A DNA stretch of 64,000 bases, from NCBI GenBank assembly GCA_947095585.1, contig OX352761.1, forward strand, positions 89,446,779 through 89,510,778. Direction: 5' to 3'. Source of the DNA: Nephrocerus scutellatus (lineage: Eukaryota; Arthropoda; Insecta; Diptera; Pipunculidae). Below, piece after piece: positions 57,101-62,159 of the stretch. A program made the position numbers and the translations under genes. Each line of letters starts with the position of its first letter. The first letter of the stretch is position 1. Under the pieces are notes generated by a model. It did not search any database, was not told where the DNA came from, and saw only the letters and a program-made list of their open reading frames with translations.

Positions 57101-60100
57101 CGATGAAGACAGCAATCAATCAATCGACAACACGAAAGTGACGAAATTGTAGATGCGCAGGAAGAAGTTCAAGAGGAACCAGCTTTAAGACGAACCGAAC
57201 GAGCTACTGCTATCATTCCACCACGATTAAGTCAGATTTTAAAGGGGGAAAAGAGTGGAGCACCAGATTTATATTCTTTTCTTTTATTTTCTCTCTCTTT
57301 CTTTTATTTTCCTCTCTCCCAATAAGTCTCGACCTGCAGTCTTGATTTATATTTCATAGAGTAAAGTTATAATAAAATACCATTTAGTTTGTCCCTCATT
57401 CGTTTTACTATCTTTACAGTCCTTTAATATTGTATTATTTGGTAATAACCGCTAAATTATCTGTTTTTGATGTCGGACCTTTTTTAAAGTATTTTCTTTT
57501 ATCCACGCATCACACGCACCACACGCGACTCACTACACGACTCACACGCGGGATATCAAAATTGGCCAAGACTTTGAGCTGCTCACAAAGCCCTATAGGT
57601 CGTGCAAACGGTGGTTAAAAGGGTCTCAAAAAAAGAAAGAAGAGAAAATGGCGATATATCTACCTATTACAAGCGCTTCACGCGTCACACGAGGAACATA
57701 AAAAATGCTATTTGGGGCTTAGACACTCAAAAAATTTCAGGTCTCTAGGTCGTGTGAAAGGTGGTTAAAAAGGACATCAAAGAATTAAAAAAAAACCTCA
57801 CACGCCCCACATGTGGAATATAAAAAATGCTTTTTGGGACTTAGATAATTTTAGCTCTCTAGTTCGTGTGACAGGTAGTTTAAAAGGACCTCAAAGTAGT
57901 CGAAAAGACAGACAAACAGGGGTCAAGTATAGTTAAATAATTTTTTTTTAAAAAACCCAAATTGAATAATCTTAATAAACCAAACCTCACACTTACCATG
58001 CTGTATTTTTCAAAAAACGTTCTATTTCTCAAGCCGAAATGTTGGACGTTTTTTTGCTTGAATGTCTGAAACAAGTAATCTATACCAGATTGGAATTTTG
58101 GAAAAGTGAGAAAAGCAACCAAGTTTCCGCAGTACGTTGTCACCAGAACAATGACAACAATCCACCAAACGCCTATAACCATCCTTCCGCTGTCCGCCTT
58201 GGGTAAATACTCGCCACCTACATACATGTATGGAATTGTACCTACAGCGATTATTTCTGAAGCTAAAATGCTATGTTTATCCAGTACAAACCTTGCTGCA
58301 AAAGAGCTCCATAGATATACCAGAAACAGTTCTTCAGGTTACAAAGCCCTCGAGTTTTTAACTCGTCCATTGGGGCCAGAATGTTAATGACATACAACAA
58401 GGGCGCTGTCAGAATTATCACACTGACCAACGAGGCCCAAGTCTGAAGGTAGAATAATGGAAAATGTCTCGCTTAAGTTGTGCAATATTTGTTAATGTTT
58501 AATACCTCCAGGGTGAATGGCGCCATAAACAGATAAATGCGACTTACTTCGTCGGGCTTGCGAGACAAAAAGGTATATTTCTGAATACTTATCGGAATTG
58601 TGTAGTTGAAGGGCTTTAACCCAGGTTCATCGACTGTTGATGCAACCGCAGCCATTAAAAACTAAATTAAAACTTTATCAGCCATAATAATATTTTCACC
58701 ACCTTATAGGAAGAAACCTTATTTTCCTGTAACATCTCAACAATTGGGTAAGGTATATCATGCGTTAGACTTCCAATTAGGTCTGAAGACATCTATAATT
58801 ACGAATCCATATTCAATAAATTGTTAATTTTTGATAAAAGTTAAAAATGTCCTACGGATTCGTTATAAATTCCGAGGTAATCGTCGTCCACAGTTTTGAC
58901 TTCTTGAAGGTTGTAACTGAAGGAAAAAAAGTTAAAATATTCATGTAGTTAATCTGTAACATGTTAGCTAATAAAAATACATTTTTAATTTAAAACGTTT
59001 AAAACGAGTAGTGCGTAGTAGTTTGCTTTGATCTGAAACAAATTGCAAACTCGCGTTGAATTAATTTTTTTCGTGACTTGTTGTATTTTTTTTTGTAATT
59101 TGTCAATGCTAATCCAGTTCTATGTTTAATGTTTAAAGTTATAAGTCTCTATCTCAATGGGAAGTTAGTTTAAAAACAATTACAAAATTCCACCCGCACA
59201 TACAGACATACACGAAAGCGAGTTAATAAAAACGTTTTAAAATAAGTGCGACCTCGAAAACATAATTTGGCAAATCTAACTAAATAATACAAGGTAAAAA
59301 TAAAAGTACTGTTAATAATTATATTTGTTTATTTATTACCTAGTTAACGTTATTTATTACCCAGTTAAAGAAGTTTTTATACATGATTTTACGGATTATA
59401 AATTTTCCTTTTAAAAATCGTGCAACGTAACGAAAGAAAAAAGCGAAATGGTCGCTTTGAAGTAGATTTCCTTTGCAAAAGAGGAAATACAAAAGTTCAT
59501 TTATTCACAAAATATAGAAATGAAAAACTTTACTGGATAACAAAAGTATAGTAATTTACTTTCCTTTTCATGGTAAAAGGAAATATAGTAATCATAAAAA
59601 ATTTCGAATTCTGTATTTTTAAAGATTTACCCATTTCCGTATCTCCTGAGTCAGAAAAAGCGAAAAAAAAATCTCTGTCTGTCGGTTTGTTTTTCTGTGT
59701 CCACTCTTAAGCCCAGATGGCTGAATCGATGGGTATGAAAAATCATATTGAAGCTTTTTACATAAATTGGGAGTTGATTTTGGCGAAAATCGGCCAACCG
59801 GAAGTGGCAGTTTACTTTGACAGTTTTTCGAGTTTTTACAAATATCTCAAAAAGTATAGCACTTATGAGAAATCTGCTGAGTGCAAAAGAATTTAAAAAA
59901 AAATAAAAAAAAAAATATAAAAAAAAATTTAGAAAAAAAAAAATAAAATAAAAATTTCAAATAATAATTATTACGTCCCCGTCCGTAAAAGGAAGGCGTA
60001 TTGTGGCCACACCTCCATTTTAACATCATATTGGCCGTGTTTTTCTTATGACGGAGAAATCCGAGTTCCGAAATATCCGTTAAATCCGATAATTTTTAAG

Positions 60101-61863
60101 AACAAAAAAAAAACTGCTGTTTTTTTTTAGTATCCGAAAAAAAGTTTTATTTTTCACATAAATGCTCCATAGTAGCCGACATGTCCCATATTTAAATGAA
60201 CAAACAACTACAGCTGTCAAAAATGTTCTGTATATTTTTTCAGAGTAAAAATATCATATCCAAGATTTACCGGAGCGTCAAAAAAACTCCAAGAGAAAAA
60301 AGATTTCTCGGAGCCTTTATGTACTAATAATAAAGAAAATGTATATATATATTTTGCTTTTTATTGGGAGGGGCCTATTTGAAGAGAAAAAAAACAACCC
60401 ATAAAAAAACAACCCATAAAAATTAAAATTTTTCATCTAAATTCTCTAATCGCAGAAATTGATATGGGAGCCCCTCGATCCTGGGCCATTTTTTTTTATT
60501 GTAGGCTCAGATCATTTTATTCTGAGCACTTAGAGCACGCTCATACTCTGAGCAAATAAGAAACACGAACATTTATCTTGAGAACTCTTTGACTGCTCTG
60601 AACTAATTTATGAAAACGCCAAATGACAGAATATTGTGAAAACTTGTTGTTCTATTTGTAAGTTGATATCGACAACAAAAAAAACGACATCAATAAAAAT
60701 ACAATTCAGTAAATAAAAATGTAAGTTGAAGTAAGCATAAAACATGTATGTCTCGTTTCATTTGCTGGGTTCATTTGTGCGTGCGCTAAGATTTCTCTCT
60801 CTCTCTCTCCACCACCAACAAAACCATGCAGCGCAGCCGACTGCGCAGCACACACCGCACAAAGTCCATAAAGGGCGACGAATATCTGATGCCAGTACAG
60901 ATATTTAAAAAATGTATAAGGGCCTTGCGGCCGAACCCGGGACCCGATCACTACCAAATTTTCGAAAAAGTATTGTTTATTGGGTATACACATGTGTGTA
61001 AAATTTGAAGAAAATCGGGTAAATTTTTTAAAATTTTTGTTTGGGAGCCCCCCGACCCCGCAGCCCGAGGGGCCTCAAAATTTAATAGAAAGTGTTGTCT
61101 CCGGAAATACACATGTGTGCAAAATTTCAATAAAATCGGGCCATGGGAAGTGGGTTAAAAATTGATCGCAAGAATCCACGACAGACGACCGACCGACGAC
61201 CGACCGACGACCGACCGACGACCGACCGACGACCGACCGATGACCGACCGACGACCGACCGACAACCGACCGACGACCGACCGACGACCCACGGGCAAGT
61301 GAAGTTAATATAGAGAATTTAAAAACAAATCGTGTAAACATATGAAATAAAATGATCTTACGTAAAGTTTAACCTGCGACTCAGTTCCTTTAGGATTTCT
61401 ATTACAATACCAGATGAAGCAATTGTGTTTCCTTTATGGTCTTTAGTCAAAATTTGCCACGGAGGATTCTATTAGAAAAAATGATATCATAAAATATATT
61501 TTCATATAAGCTAAATCAAGAAGACTCTTATTATAGCTCTCTAAACTTACATGGTAGGTTAAAATGTTCAAGGTTATGTTCCGAAAATAATGTTCTCCAT
61601 GTGGAAACAAAATTTCGTTGGTATTGAATCCTAACAAAGGGCTCCAATGTCCGACATCAATAAATTCATACTTGTTGTTTATGGACTCAGTAAGCGCTGC
61701 AAGTCAAGTAAAATGAATACAAATATTTATGAATTTAAAATTCTACAATTGTCATGTTATTGCCTGATCTATTTTTGTGTTCCTGACTCTTGCCCCATGT
61801 TAAGGCTGTTTTTATATTCCACCTTAAACATCTGCTACATCTACTGTTTTCCTTTAAGAAATC
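23885..61863 (-). CDS. Ir93a: Ionotropic receptor Ir93a-like, 3' portion of gene, with a 33.6-kb intron
   Basis: Nine exons join in phase on the - strand: 61696-61551, 61468-61362, 58916-58856, 58792-58703, 58661-58506, 58442-58292, 58217-57997, 24393-24213, 24150-23885. Two likely earlier exons lie at 62030-61977 and from 61863. The product follows the ionotropic glutamate receptor plan: ligand-binding S1 (from NPPWQILTKD), membrane segment M1 (SLVSVIILTAPLLYVI), pore (CFWYIYGALLQQGGEYLPKA), M2/M3 (VIGVWWIVVIVLVTTYCGNL), S2 (GLRNRTFFEKY to ERWHQTNLP) and M4. I assign Ir93a from overall resemblance, notably VNIDWQINLQL, ENFVDEQIGLI and NLDDMQGCLLVLLLG. In flies Ir93a acts with Ir25a in temperature and humidity sensing (established knowledge). 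The amino-terminal domain lies beyond the window or in unrecognised exons. Confidence 0.85.
24213..24393 (-). CDS. Ir93a: Ir93a-like exon: S2 ligand-binding lobe
   Basis: Acceptor CATGCAG, donor GTGAAC. Encodes SSTRKDFKMFMDRAIIYNNS, then LLAVERGERVNIDWQINLQL and ECKFIL. Intron 24151-24212 (62 bp). Confidence 0.93.
25861..26160 (+). repeat. Dispersed repeat family D, copy 2
   Basis: Matches 58960-59245 directly and 20352-20645 in reverse; it lies inside the solo LTR, so it inserted after the LTR did. Confidence 0.7.
26200..26430. repeat. C-rich minisatellite (CCCACTGACC-like) next to a Helitron-like G+C hairpin
   Basis: ACCAGCGGAAATACCCGGCG, with a GGCGTTTCC pattern like the hairpin at 5080-5100, is followed by irregular ~10-bp CCCACTGACC units. 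The arrangement parallels 5069-5345, but without a clear CTAG end. Confidence 0.5.
26993..28113 (-). mobile_element. Helentron/DINE-1-like element, long copy
   Basis: Reverse orientation. It starts with the hairpin end (AACAACCCATAAAAATG) and ends with TTAATATAGAGAATTTAA. It contains the conserved distal block (CTCAGAGTATGAGCGTGCTC in reverse; the GCAGCCGACTGCGCAGCACA block) and about five diverged ~120-bp units. It inserted in the 3' end of the pogo remnant. Confidence 0.65.
28798..30020 (+). pseudogene. gag of gypsy 2
   Basis: Starts inside the SAP domain (SSQELKEEPG; LSTAGNKQELFLRLQQV). A glutamine-rich coiled coil (28965-29452, two frames) and a capsid-like region (29567-29878, FDGDTAFENFKVQF) follow. 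The zinc knuckle present in gypsy 1 is deleted near 30000. Several frameshifts occur. Confidence 0.82.
30010..31567 (+). pseudogene. pol of gypsy 2: protease end, linker, reverse transcriptase
   Basis: 30050-30589 carries the end of an aspartic protease (DECILRLDFM) and the pre-RT linker. RT follows with TPIRQAPRRLPLAKQQ, DYRKLNDVTKKDSYPLPRID, DLKSGYWQV, and the catalytic box VYLDDIIVFG near 31155. In-frame stops occur at 30588, 30830 and 31247. Connection-domain sequence follows, then the first RNase H residues. This copy keeps the RT that gypsy 1 lacks but has no integrase. Confidence 0.88.
31568..32396 (+). mobile_element. Helentron/DINE-1-like element in unit 1, 5'-truncated
   Basis: Begins within the variable left part (GTGGGTTTGTGGATTTGTC) without the TAAATTCTCT terminus, fused to gypsy RNase H. 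It contains both ~120-bp units and the intact hairpin end (TTTTAATTTTTATGGGTTG). Confidence 0.65.
32400..33190. other. Unidentified segment repeated in all three array units
   Basis: Copies at 35753-36543 and 39771-40556. It starts with a MITE-like block (32409-32567, related to 47176-47338). The following ~300 bp has on the - strand an open stretch reading SWHNIWSF, CVTTTTYKKSCSDPAAKVQQ and SLTTTLQCIICFQQNLI (40244-39993 in unit 3). I do not recognise it. The rest is AT-rich and ends in a Helitron-like GGGTAGCAATGCGCCCCGAACAGC string near 33175-33200. Confidence 0.45.
33345..34590 (+). pseudogene. RTE LINE 5' part in unit 1 (apurinic endonuclease)
   Basis: Frame pieces start near MAVNHQQNRGINTEC (33355) and include WNVRSLYRP, VTAIKEMWWTGN and GVGFLVSKRI. 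An open run at 33894-34418 has INVHAPKEDSPDDEKEEFFE and IILGDMNAKIGREPV. The D-x-N in GDMNAKIG is the metal-binding and catalytic signature of the LINE endonuclease. The frame is broken near 33900 and after 34130. Repeated at 36698-37945 and 40710-41905. Confidence 0.82.
34598..35154 (+). pseudogene. Gypsy RT fragment in unit 2
   Basis: Repeats the RT from GETKIMQHRIDTGNATPIRQ to GLSWKTC, including the same in-frame stop after VVLV, and then switches into Helentron sequence, losing the YLDD box. Confidence 0.85.
35155..35749 (+). mobile_element. Helentron/DINE-1-like element in unit 2, left half deleted
   Basis: Starts at GATCGGGTCCCAGGTTCGGC and runs to the hairpin end; otherwise matches units 1 and 3. 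Confidence 0.65.
36698..37945 (+). pseudogene. RTE LINE 5' part in unit 2
   Basis: As in unit 1, with a few base changes (for example C/R in the peptide ELHACPQYD). Confidence 0.82.
37951..38940 (+). pseudogene. Gypsy RT fragment in unit 3
   Basis: Repeats RT including VYLDDIIVFG near 38515 and the connection region. It has private indels relative to unit 1 (12 extra bases near 38620, 6-bp loss near 38737), showing divergence after duplication. Confidence 0.85.
38941..39767 (+). mobile_element. Helentron/DINE-1-like element in unit 3
   Basis: Same truncated left end as unit 1 and an intact hairpin end. Confidence 0.65.
40710..43645 (+). pseudogene. RTE-clade LINE, longest copy (endonuclease and reverse transcriptase)
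   Basis: Endonuclease as in units 1-2. RT follows at 42010-43340 (RLKNNKAPGSDGIPSELIK, CPIYKKGNITKCSNYRGITL, GFIPGKSTTDQI). A C-terminal region typical of RTE/BovB-like elements has KVLRRM, RLRWAGHLVRMSEED and GRPSPRWQEF (43400-43560). Stops lie at 42018, 42613 (right after LFID) and 43339, and the catalytic YADD box reads YAYD (about 42880). The 3' end is marked by a C-run at 43628-43643. The copy is inactive. Confidence 0.87.
43840..44060 (+). pseudogene. Second RTE 3' fragment
   Basis: One frame reads ILVGRIIGTWQRGRLNLRWKD then DARILGIVGWKYGLV, paralogous to the C-terminal GRPSPRW region of the copy immediately upstream. Diverged and truncated. Confidence 0.65.
44061..44784. other. Gene-free stretch with a possible tRNA-derived (SINE-like) block
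   Basis: 44310-44400 contains ACGAGTTCGGTTCC, loosely like a pol III B box, about 40 bp after a weak A-box-like string. No secondary structure convinces me. A poly-C run is at 44650-44658. The rest may be the 5' part of the LINE that follows. Confidence 0.3.
44785..45980 (+). pseudogene. R1/I-like LINE remnant (endonuclease and start of RT)
   Basis: 44808-45131 encodes the endonuclease end (SLIIGCDPNAHHSVWGSSDI, FVTRNRQEVLDITF). D-x-N-A-H-H-x-x-W-G-S is typical of R1/LOA-group LINEs. 45660-45979 shows the RT entry (LLWALQSLKPYKS, ILWREVNVVFIPNAG, KDRRPISLSPFLLKTMD) across two frames. It is cut off at about 45980, before the catalytic RT boxes. Confidence 0.75.
45962..46260 (-). CDS. Unidentified open frame, 80-95 codons
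   Basis: The - strand from about 46260 reads LVGYICGYKSSGRRHAPSF, then SSTDYALLPPAPQGIEHSMG and IFIRTRAAARVLNYLNTHKS. Composition looks protein-like, without the simple-sequence bias of nearby spurious frames, but I do not recognise a family. It abuts the R1/I-like remnant in the opposite orientation and has no clear ATG or splice sites. It could be a fragment of another transposon. Confidence 0.3.
46262..46470 (-). repeat. Decayed Helentron-like units
   Basis: Two diverged ~120-bp units (GATCACTTCCAAATTTTTGC, ACACATATGTACAAAATTTG, AAATCGGGTT) without terminal motifs. Confidence 0.5.
46471..46885. other. Gene-free AT-rich stretch
   Basis: The 116-codon frame at 46532-46882 is hydrophobic and K-rich with no recognisable domain, in AT-rich DNA; I do not call it a gene. 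Confidence 0.3.
46886..47021. repeat. Hairpin MITE, family E copy 2
   Basis: GTGCTCT at the left and AGAGCAC at the right bound inner arms (ACTTACATGATTGTATGGAT and ATCCATACAATCCTGTAAG) shared with 21016-21160. Confidence 0.65.
47176..47338. mobile_element. MITE of Tc1/mariner type (TA target)
   Basis: CAGGGTGTATCC at the left and CACACCCTG at the right, each flanked by TA (47174-47175, 47339-47340). It is 163 bp and non-coding. A decayed relative is in each composite array unit (32409-32567). Confidence 0.65.
47384..47492. repeat. Long inverted repeat, 37-bp arms
   Basis: 47384-47420 and 47456-47492 are reverse complements at 36 of 37 positions, separated by 35 bases. Confidence 0.85.
47493..47729. 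other. Gene-free AT-rich stretch
   Basis: No feature that I can support. Confidence 0.3.
47730..48246. mobile_element. Rearranged Helentron-like copy (inverted half)
   Basis: Starts in + orientation (TTTAAATTCTCTGTATTAACC). From about 47805 it continues with the distal block in the opposite orientation (CATTCTGAGCACTTAGAG...), ending near the GCAGCACACACCGCACAC block. Internal inversion or two fused partial copies. Confidence 0.55.
48248..48846 (-). mobile_element. Helentron-like copy
   Basis: Hairpin end AACAACCCATAAAAATATAAA at 48250 and terminal TTAATATAGAGAATTTAA at 48829-48846. It contains several diverged ~120-bp units but lacks most of the conserved distal block. Confidence 0.6.
48850..49440 (-). 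mobile_element. Helentron-like copy
   Basis: AACAACCCATAAAAACTTG start, with the block after the hairpin deleted, and CTTAACATAGAGAATTTAA end. Directly adjoins the preceding and following copies. Confidence 0.6.
49441..49722 (-). mobile_element. Helentron-like copy, right part only
   Basis: Two units (GGTCTTGCGGCCGAGCCCGG; GGAGCCCCACAAACCCGGGG) and the terminus GTTAATATAGAGAATTTAAA. Confidence 0.6.
49723..50362 (+). mobile_element. Helitron-like non-autonomous element with four 118-bp repeats
   Basis: Four units marked by GATTTGGCTCAAATTCACACC begin near 49735, 49852, 49970 and 50088 (117-118-bp spacing), each with GTGGCGCTGG. The right end has GGGCG...CGCCC able to pair, then GGGAACAGCTAG followed by T, a Helitron-style terminus. 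A related G+C end string is seen at 33175-33200. Confidence 0.6.
51079..52605 (+). CDS. Jockey ORF1 protein (Gag-like RNA-binding protein)
   Basis: An intact 508-codon frame. The N-terminus is acidic and Ser-rich with a basic KAKRRRLSASSRP likely to act in nuclear targeting. Residues about 240-320 fit the domain that precedes C2HC fingers in Jockey/F-like LINEs (LVLKGIHHSFDTEDVMEAL). Zinc knuckles follow: CKNCQKFGHVASNC, CVKCKHEHLPGQC and a third, CTNCQKTGHPANYRGF, where the usual final Cys is Phe. Such proteins bind the element's RNA and package it for retrotransposition. ORF2 starts 13 bases before its end. Confidence 0.9.
   Translation: MGKKSKRKEKVNEVLSLIKEQVTNHGWDFLLSLYRRLDEVNQLCDSATSEEETMSVVKESDTEASEASSGGEDNFSDEDSRKDRSYPETMPVKAKRRRLSASSRPSLPPTSSPPSVAGIAPKPIVVEKTTKPKEVQRITVQSSQPTAPGNITTRSTGPATKPFAIPPIICFRLNVAELTKFTKSANISCRIRNINSSKSVVTAMNKDGHQRIRSFLQSGKTEFNTYTAKEDRKELLVLKGIHHSFDTEDVMEALTAEGIPVVEVKPFKSQRNDKKFNYFIIELVKNCDKAAVCSKTLLMNQLVHWEKLKPAGITECKNCQKFGHVASNCGMKYRCVKCKHEHLPGQCPRNADNNKDDNVFCTNCQKTGHPANYRGFPKYKEKMAEKVKTAQKKIEQHKFAQKSAAKAIVKGVSFASIAALGNASKPATSNKPPPTIQESSKPVKKQALKTAPSTEKTNIFDDTEKLFGADLFTILQKARKVVPANYSSLDDRSKTTVLGRLICELCSQ
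52593..54861 (+). pseudogene. Jockey ORF2 (endonuclease and reverse transcriptase), broken
   Basis: The ATG at 52593 overlaps ORF1. The endonuclease has IFSYNVNSI, LLLQETNL, VVGGDFNARHTRW and DSDHMAIEL. One in-frame TAG at 53145 interrupts it; the frame is otherwise open to 54080. A frameshift in an A-run near 54060 and others near 54140 and 54330 follow. RT pieces show DNWKVTKVVPVSK, DYRPIALLCCISKVFE, LLDIEKALDSVW and GVPQGSRLGPALFN. Right after, about 630 bp including the FADD box is missing, joining TAGTSSML to ETHPSPEMQGL. Confidence 0.88.
55047..55831. other. Gene-free stretch with a possible LTR remnant
   Basis: 55734-55800 begins TGTAACGAAAC and ends CACCTCGTTACA, like the two ends of an LTR with an internal deletion. 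55120-55680 is moderately complex sequence with no frame that I recognise. Confidence 0.3.
55832..55862 (+). repeat. Helentron-like 3' tail fragment
   Basis: TTTTAGAGAATTTACATG then AAAAATTATAATTTTTAT matches the hairpin end of the family; the rest of the element is missing. Confidence 0.5.
55945..57253 (+). pseudogene. Gypsy-type pol remnant 3 (different lineage)
   Basis: RT with KTAPGIFQKIGNIML and the catalytic box FIDDIIIAGVTNKK (55977-56216), then VEFCGHIIEG. A deletion leads to the RNase H end (VMVYDITIKYVKTDEFGYAD near 56370). Degraded integrase/C-terminal sequence follows (HHGAKWREFEANDEVIRIKR near 56820, RTERATAIIPPRLSQIL near 57190). A purine tract AAAGGGGGAAAAG (57239-57252) is a plausible polypurine tract. 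It resembles gypsy pol of the nematode/arthropod K02A2.6-like type and is unlike gypsy 1/2. Confidence 0.75.
57254..57420 (+). repeat. Probable 3' LTR of gypsy remnant 3
   Basis: Follows the polypurine tract; pyrimidine-rich (TTTTCTCTCTCTTTC) with AATAAA at about 57371. No second LTR was found, so its right end is approximate. Confidence 0.4.
57490..57900. repeat. Three diverged ~130-bp tandem units
   Basis: Each unit has CACACG-rich sequence, AATATAAAAAATGCTTTTTGGG (or variant) and CTCTAGGTCGTGTGAAAGGTGG followed by TTAAAAGGACCTCAAA. Probably a DINE-1-like element; it borders the Ir93a exon at 57997. Confidence 0.65.
57997..58217 (-). CDS. Ir93a: Ir93a-like exon: M2/M3 and start of S2
   Basis: Acceptor TGTATGTAG, donor GTAAGT after codon M. 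Encodes ADSGRMVIGVWWIVVIVLVT, TTYCGNLVAFLTFPKFQ and RNRTFFEKYSM. Phase 0 at the 3' end matches the phase-0 start of the next exon 33.6 kb away. Confidence 0.95.
58292..58442 (-). CDS. Ir93a: Ir93a-like exon: M1 and pore
   Basis: Acceptor CCTTCAG, donor GTTTGT. TWASLVSVIILTAPLLYVIN forms M1; CFWYIYGALLQQ is the re-entrant pore loop. Intron 58218-58291 (74 bp). Confidence 0.93.
58506..58661 (-). CDS. Ir93a: Ir93a-like exon: end of S1
   Basis: Acceptor AATTTAG, 52 codons (FLMAAVASTVDEPG...; FNYTIPI; YTFLSRKPDEVSR; IYLFMAPFTLE), donor GTATTA. The sequence leads directly into M1. Intron 58443-58505 (63 bp). Confidence 0.9.
58703..58792 (-). CDS. Ir93a: Ir93a-like exon
   Basis: Acceptor AATTATAG, 30 codons in phase 0 (MSSDLIGSLTHDIPYPIVEM...SSYK), donor GTGGTG. 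The following intron is only 41 bp. Confidence 0.82.
58856..58916 (-). CDS. Ir93a: Ir93a-like exon
   Basis: Acceptor CCTTCAG, donor GTAGGA. Encodes YNLQEVKTVDDDYLGIYNES, continuing S1; the split codon with the previous exon gives T. Intron 58793-58855 (63 bp). Confidence 0.85.
58960..59245 (+). repeat. Dispersed repeat family D, copy 3
   Basis: Direct match to 25861-26160, within an Ir93a intron. Confidence 0.7.
59246..60384. other. Ir93a intron sequence with a DINE-1-like block
   Basis: 59640-59830 has CTCTGTCTGTCGGTTTG and TTTTGGCGAAAATCGGCCAACC, strings common in fly DINE-1-like repeats. 59880-59960 is an A-rich simple tract. No gene. Confidence 0.4.
60385..61322 (-). mobile_element. Helentron/DINE-1-like element in an Ir93a intron, full length
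   Basis: Reverse orientation and closely similar to 14699-15635: hairpin end AACAACCCATAAAAATTAAAA, distal block, two ~120-bp units, 11-bp minisatellite (61181-61290) and terminus TTAATATAGAGAATTTAA. Its right end is 40 bp from the Ir93a exon at 61362. Confidence 0.7.
61181..61290. repeat. 11-bp minisatellite (GACCGACGACC)
   Basis: About ten near-perfect units, the reverse complement of the array at 14730-14809, longer by roughly three units. Confidence 0.85.
61362..61468 (-). CDS. Ir93a: Ir93a-like exon: S1 ligand-binding segment
   Basis: Acceptor CTAATAG, donor GTAAGA. Encodes NPPWQILTKDHKGNTIASSG through ELSRRLNF. PPW...SGI-x-I-x-I-L is the hallmark of the IR S1 lobe. The next intron (58917-61361) contains a Helentron-like element. 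Confidence 0.9.
61551..61696 (-). CDS. Ir93a: Ir93a-like exon: start of ligand-binding region
   Basis: Acceptor TTGCAG, donor GTAAGT. Encodes LTESINNKYEFIDVGHWSP through YFRNITLNILTYH. Intron 61469-61550 (82 bp) follows. Confidence 0.8.
61780..61863 (-). CDS. Ir93a: Ir93a-like, probable upstream exon
   Basis: Acceptor TTGTTCCAG, then open sequence DFLKENSRCSRCLRWNIKTA followed by LTWGKSQ. The next exon needs one base from this one; a GT after the codon for the K of WGK gives that phase, but the donor is weak, so the 3' end is uncertain. Confidence 0.5.
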
Positions 61864-61976
61864 CTGGAACAAGGATTAAATGAGTTTTAAAATAATGAAT
61901 CTTAAATAGTATTTTACAGTAATGTATGTATGTAAGTATGTCTATTTTGTAGTTTTTGTAATACGTACGAGTATAC

Positions 61977-62030
61977 ATATTTAGAGTTGAAGTGCTGTTT
62001 CAGCATATCATTTGATGAAAATTTAGAAAA
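61977..62030 (-). CDS. Ir93a: Ir93a-like, possible upstream exon
   Basis: Acceptor TGCAATGTAG, 18 open codons (FSKFSSNDMLKQHFNSKY), donor GTATAC. Phase 0 at both ends would join to the next candidate exon. Supported only by splice sites and plausible composition. Confidence 0.35.
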
Positions 62031-62074
62031 CTACATTGCACAAACCGGAGAAAAAACAAAAGAAAGAAAAACAA

Positions 62075-62159
62075 CCACAAATCGGGGATACCTACACAAA
62101 GTGCAAAGTTTTAATAAAATCGTGTAACTTTAAAAAAAATTACTATATAAGTGCACCTG
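62075..62159 (-). repeat. Decayed Helentron-like fragment
   Basis: CTACACAAAGTGCAAAG and TTTTAATAAAATCGTG resemble the ~120-bp unit; short and diverged. Confidence 0.35.
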
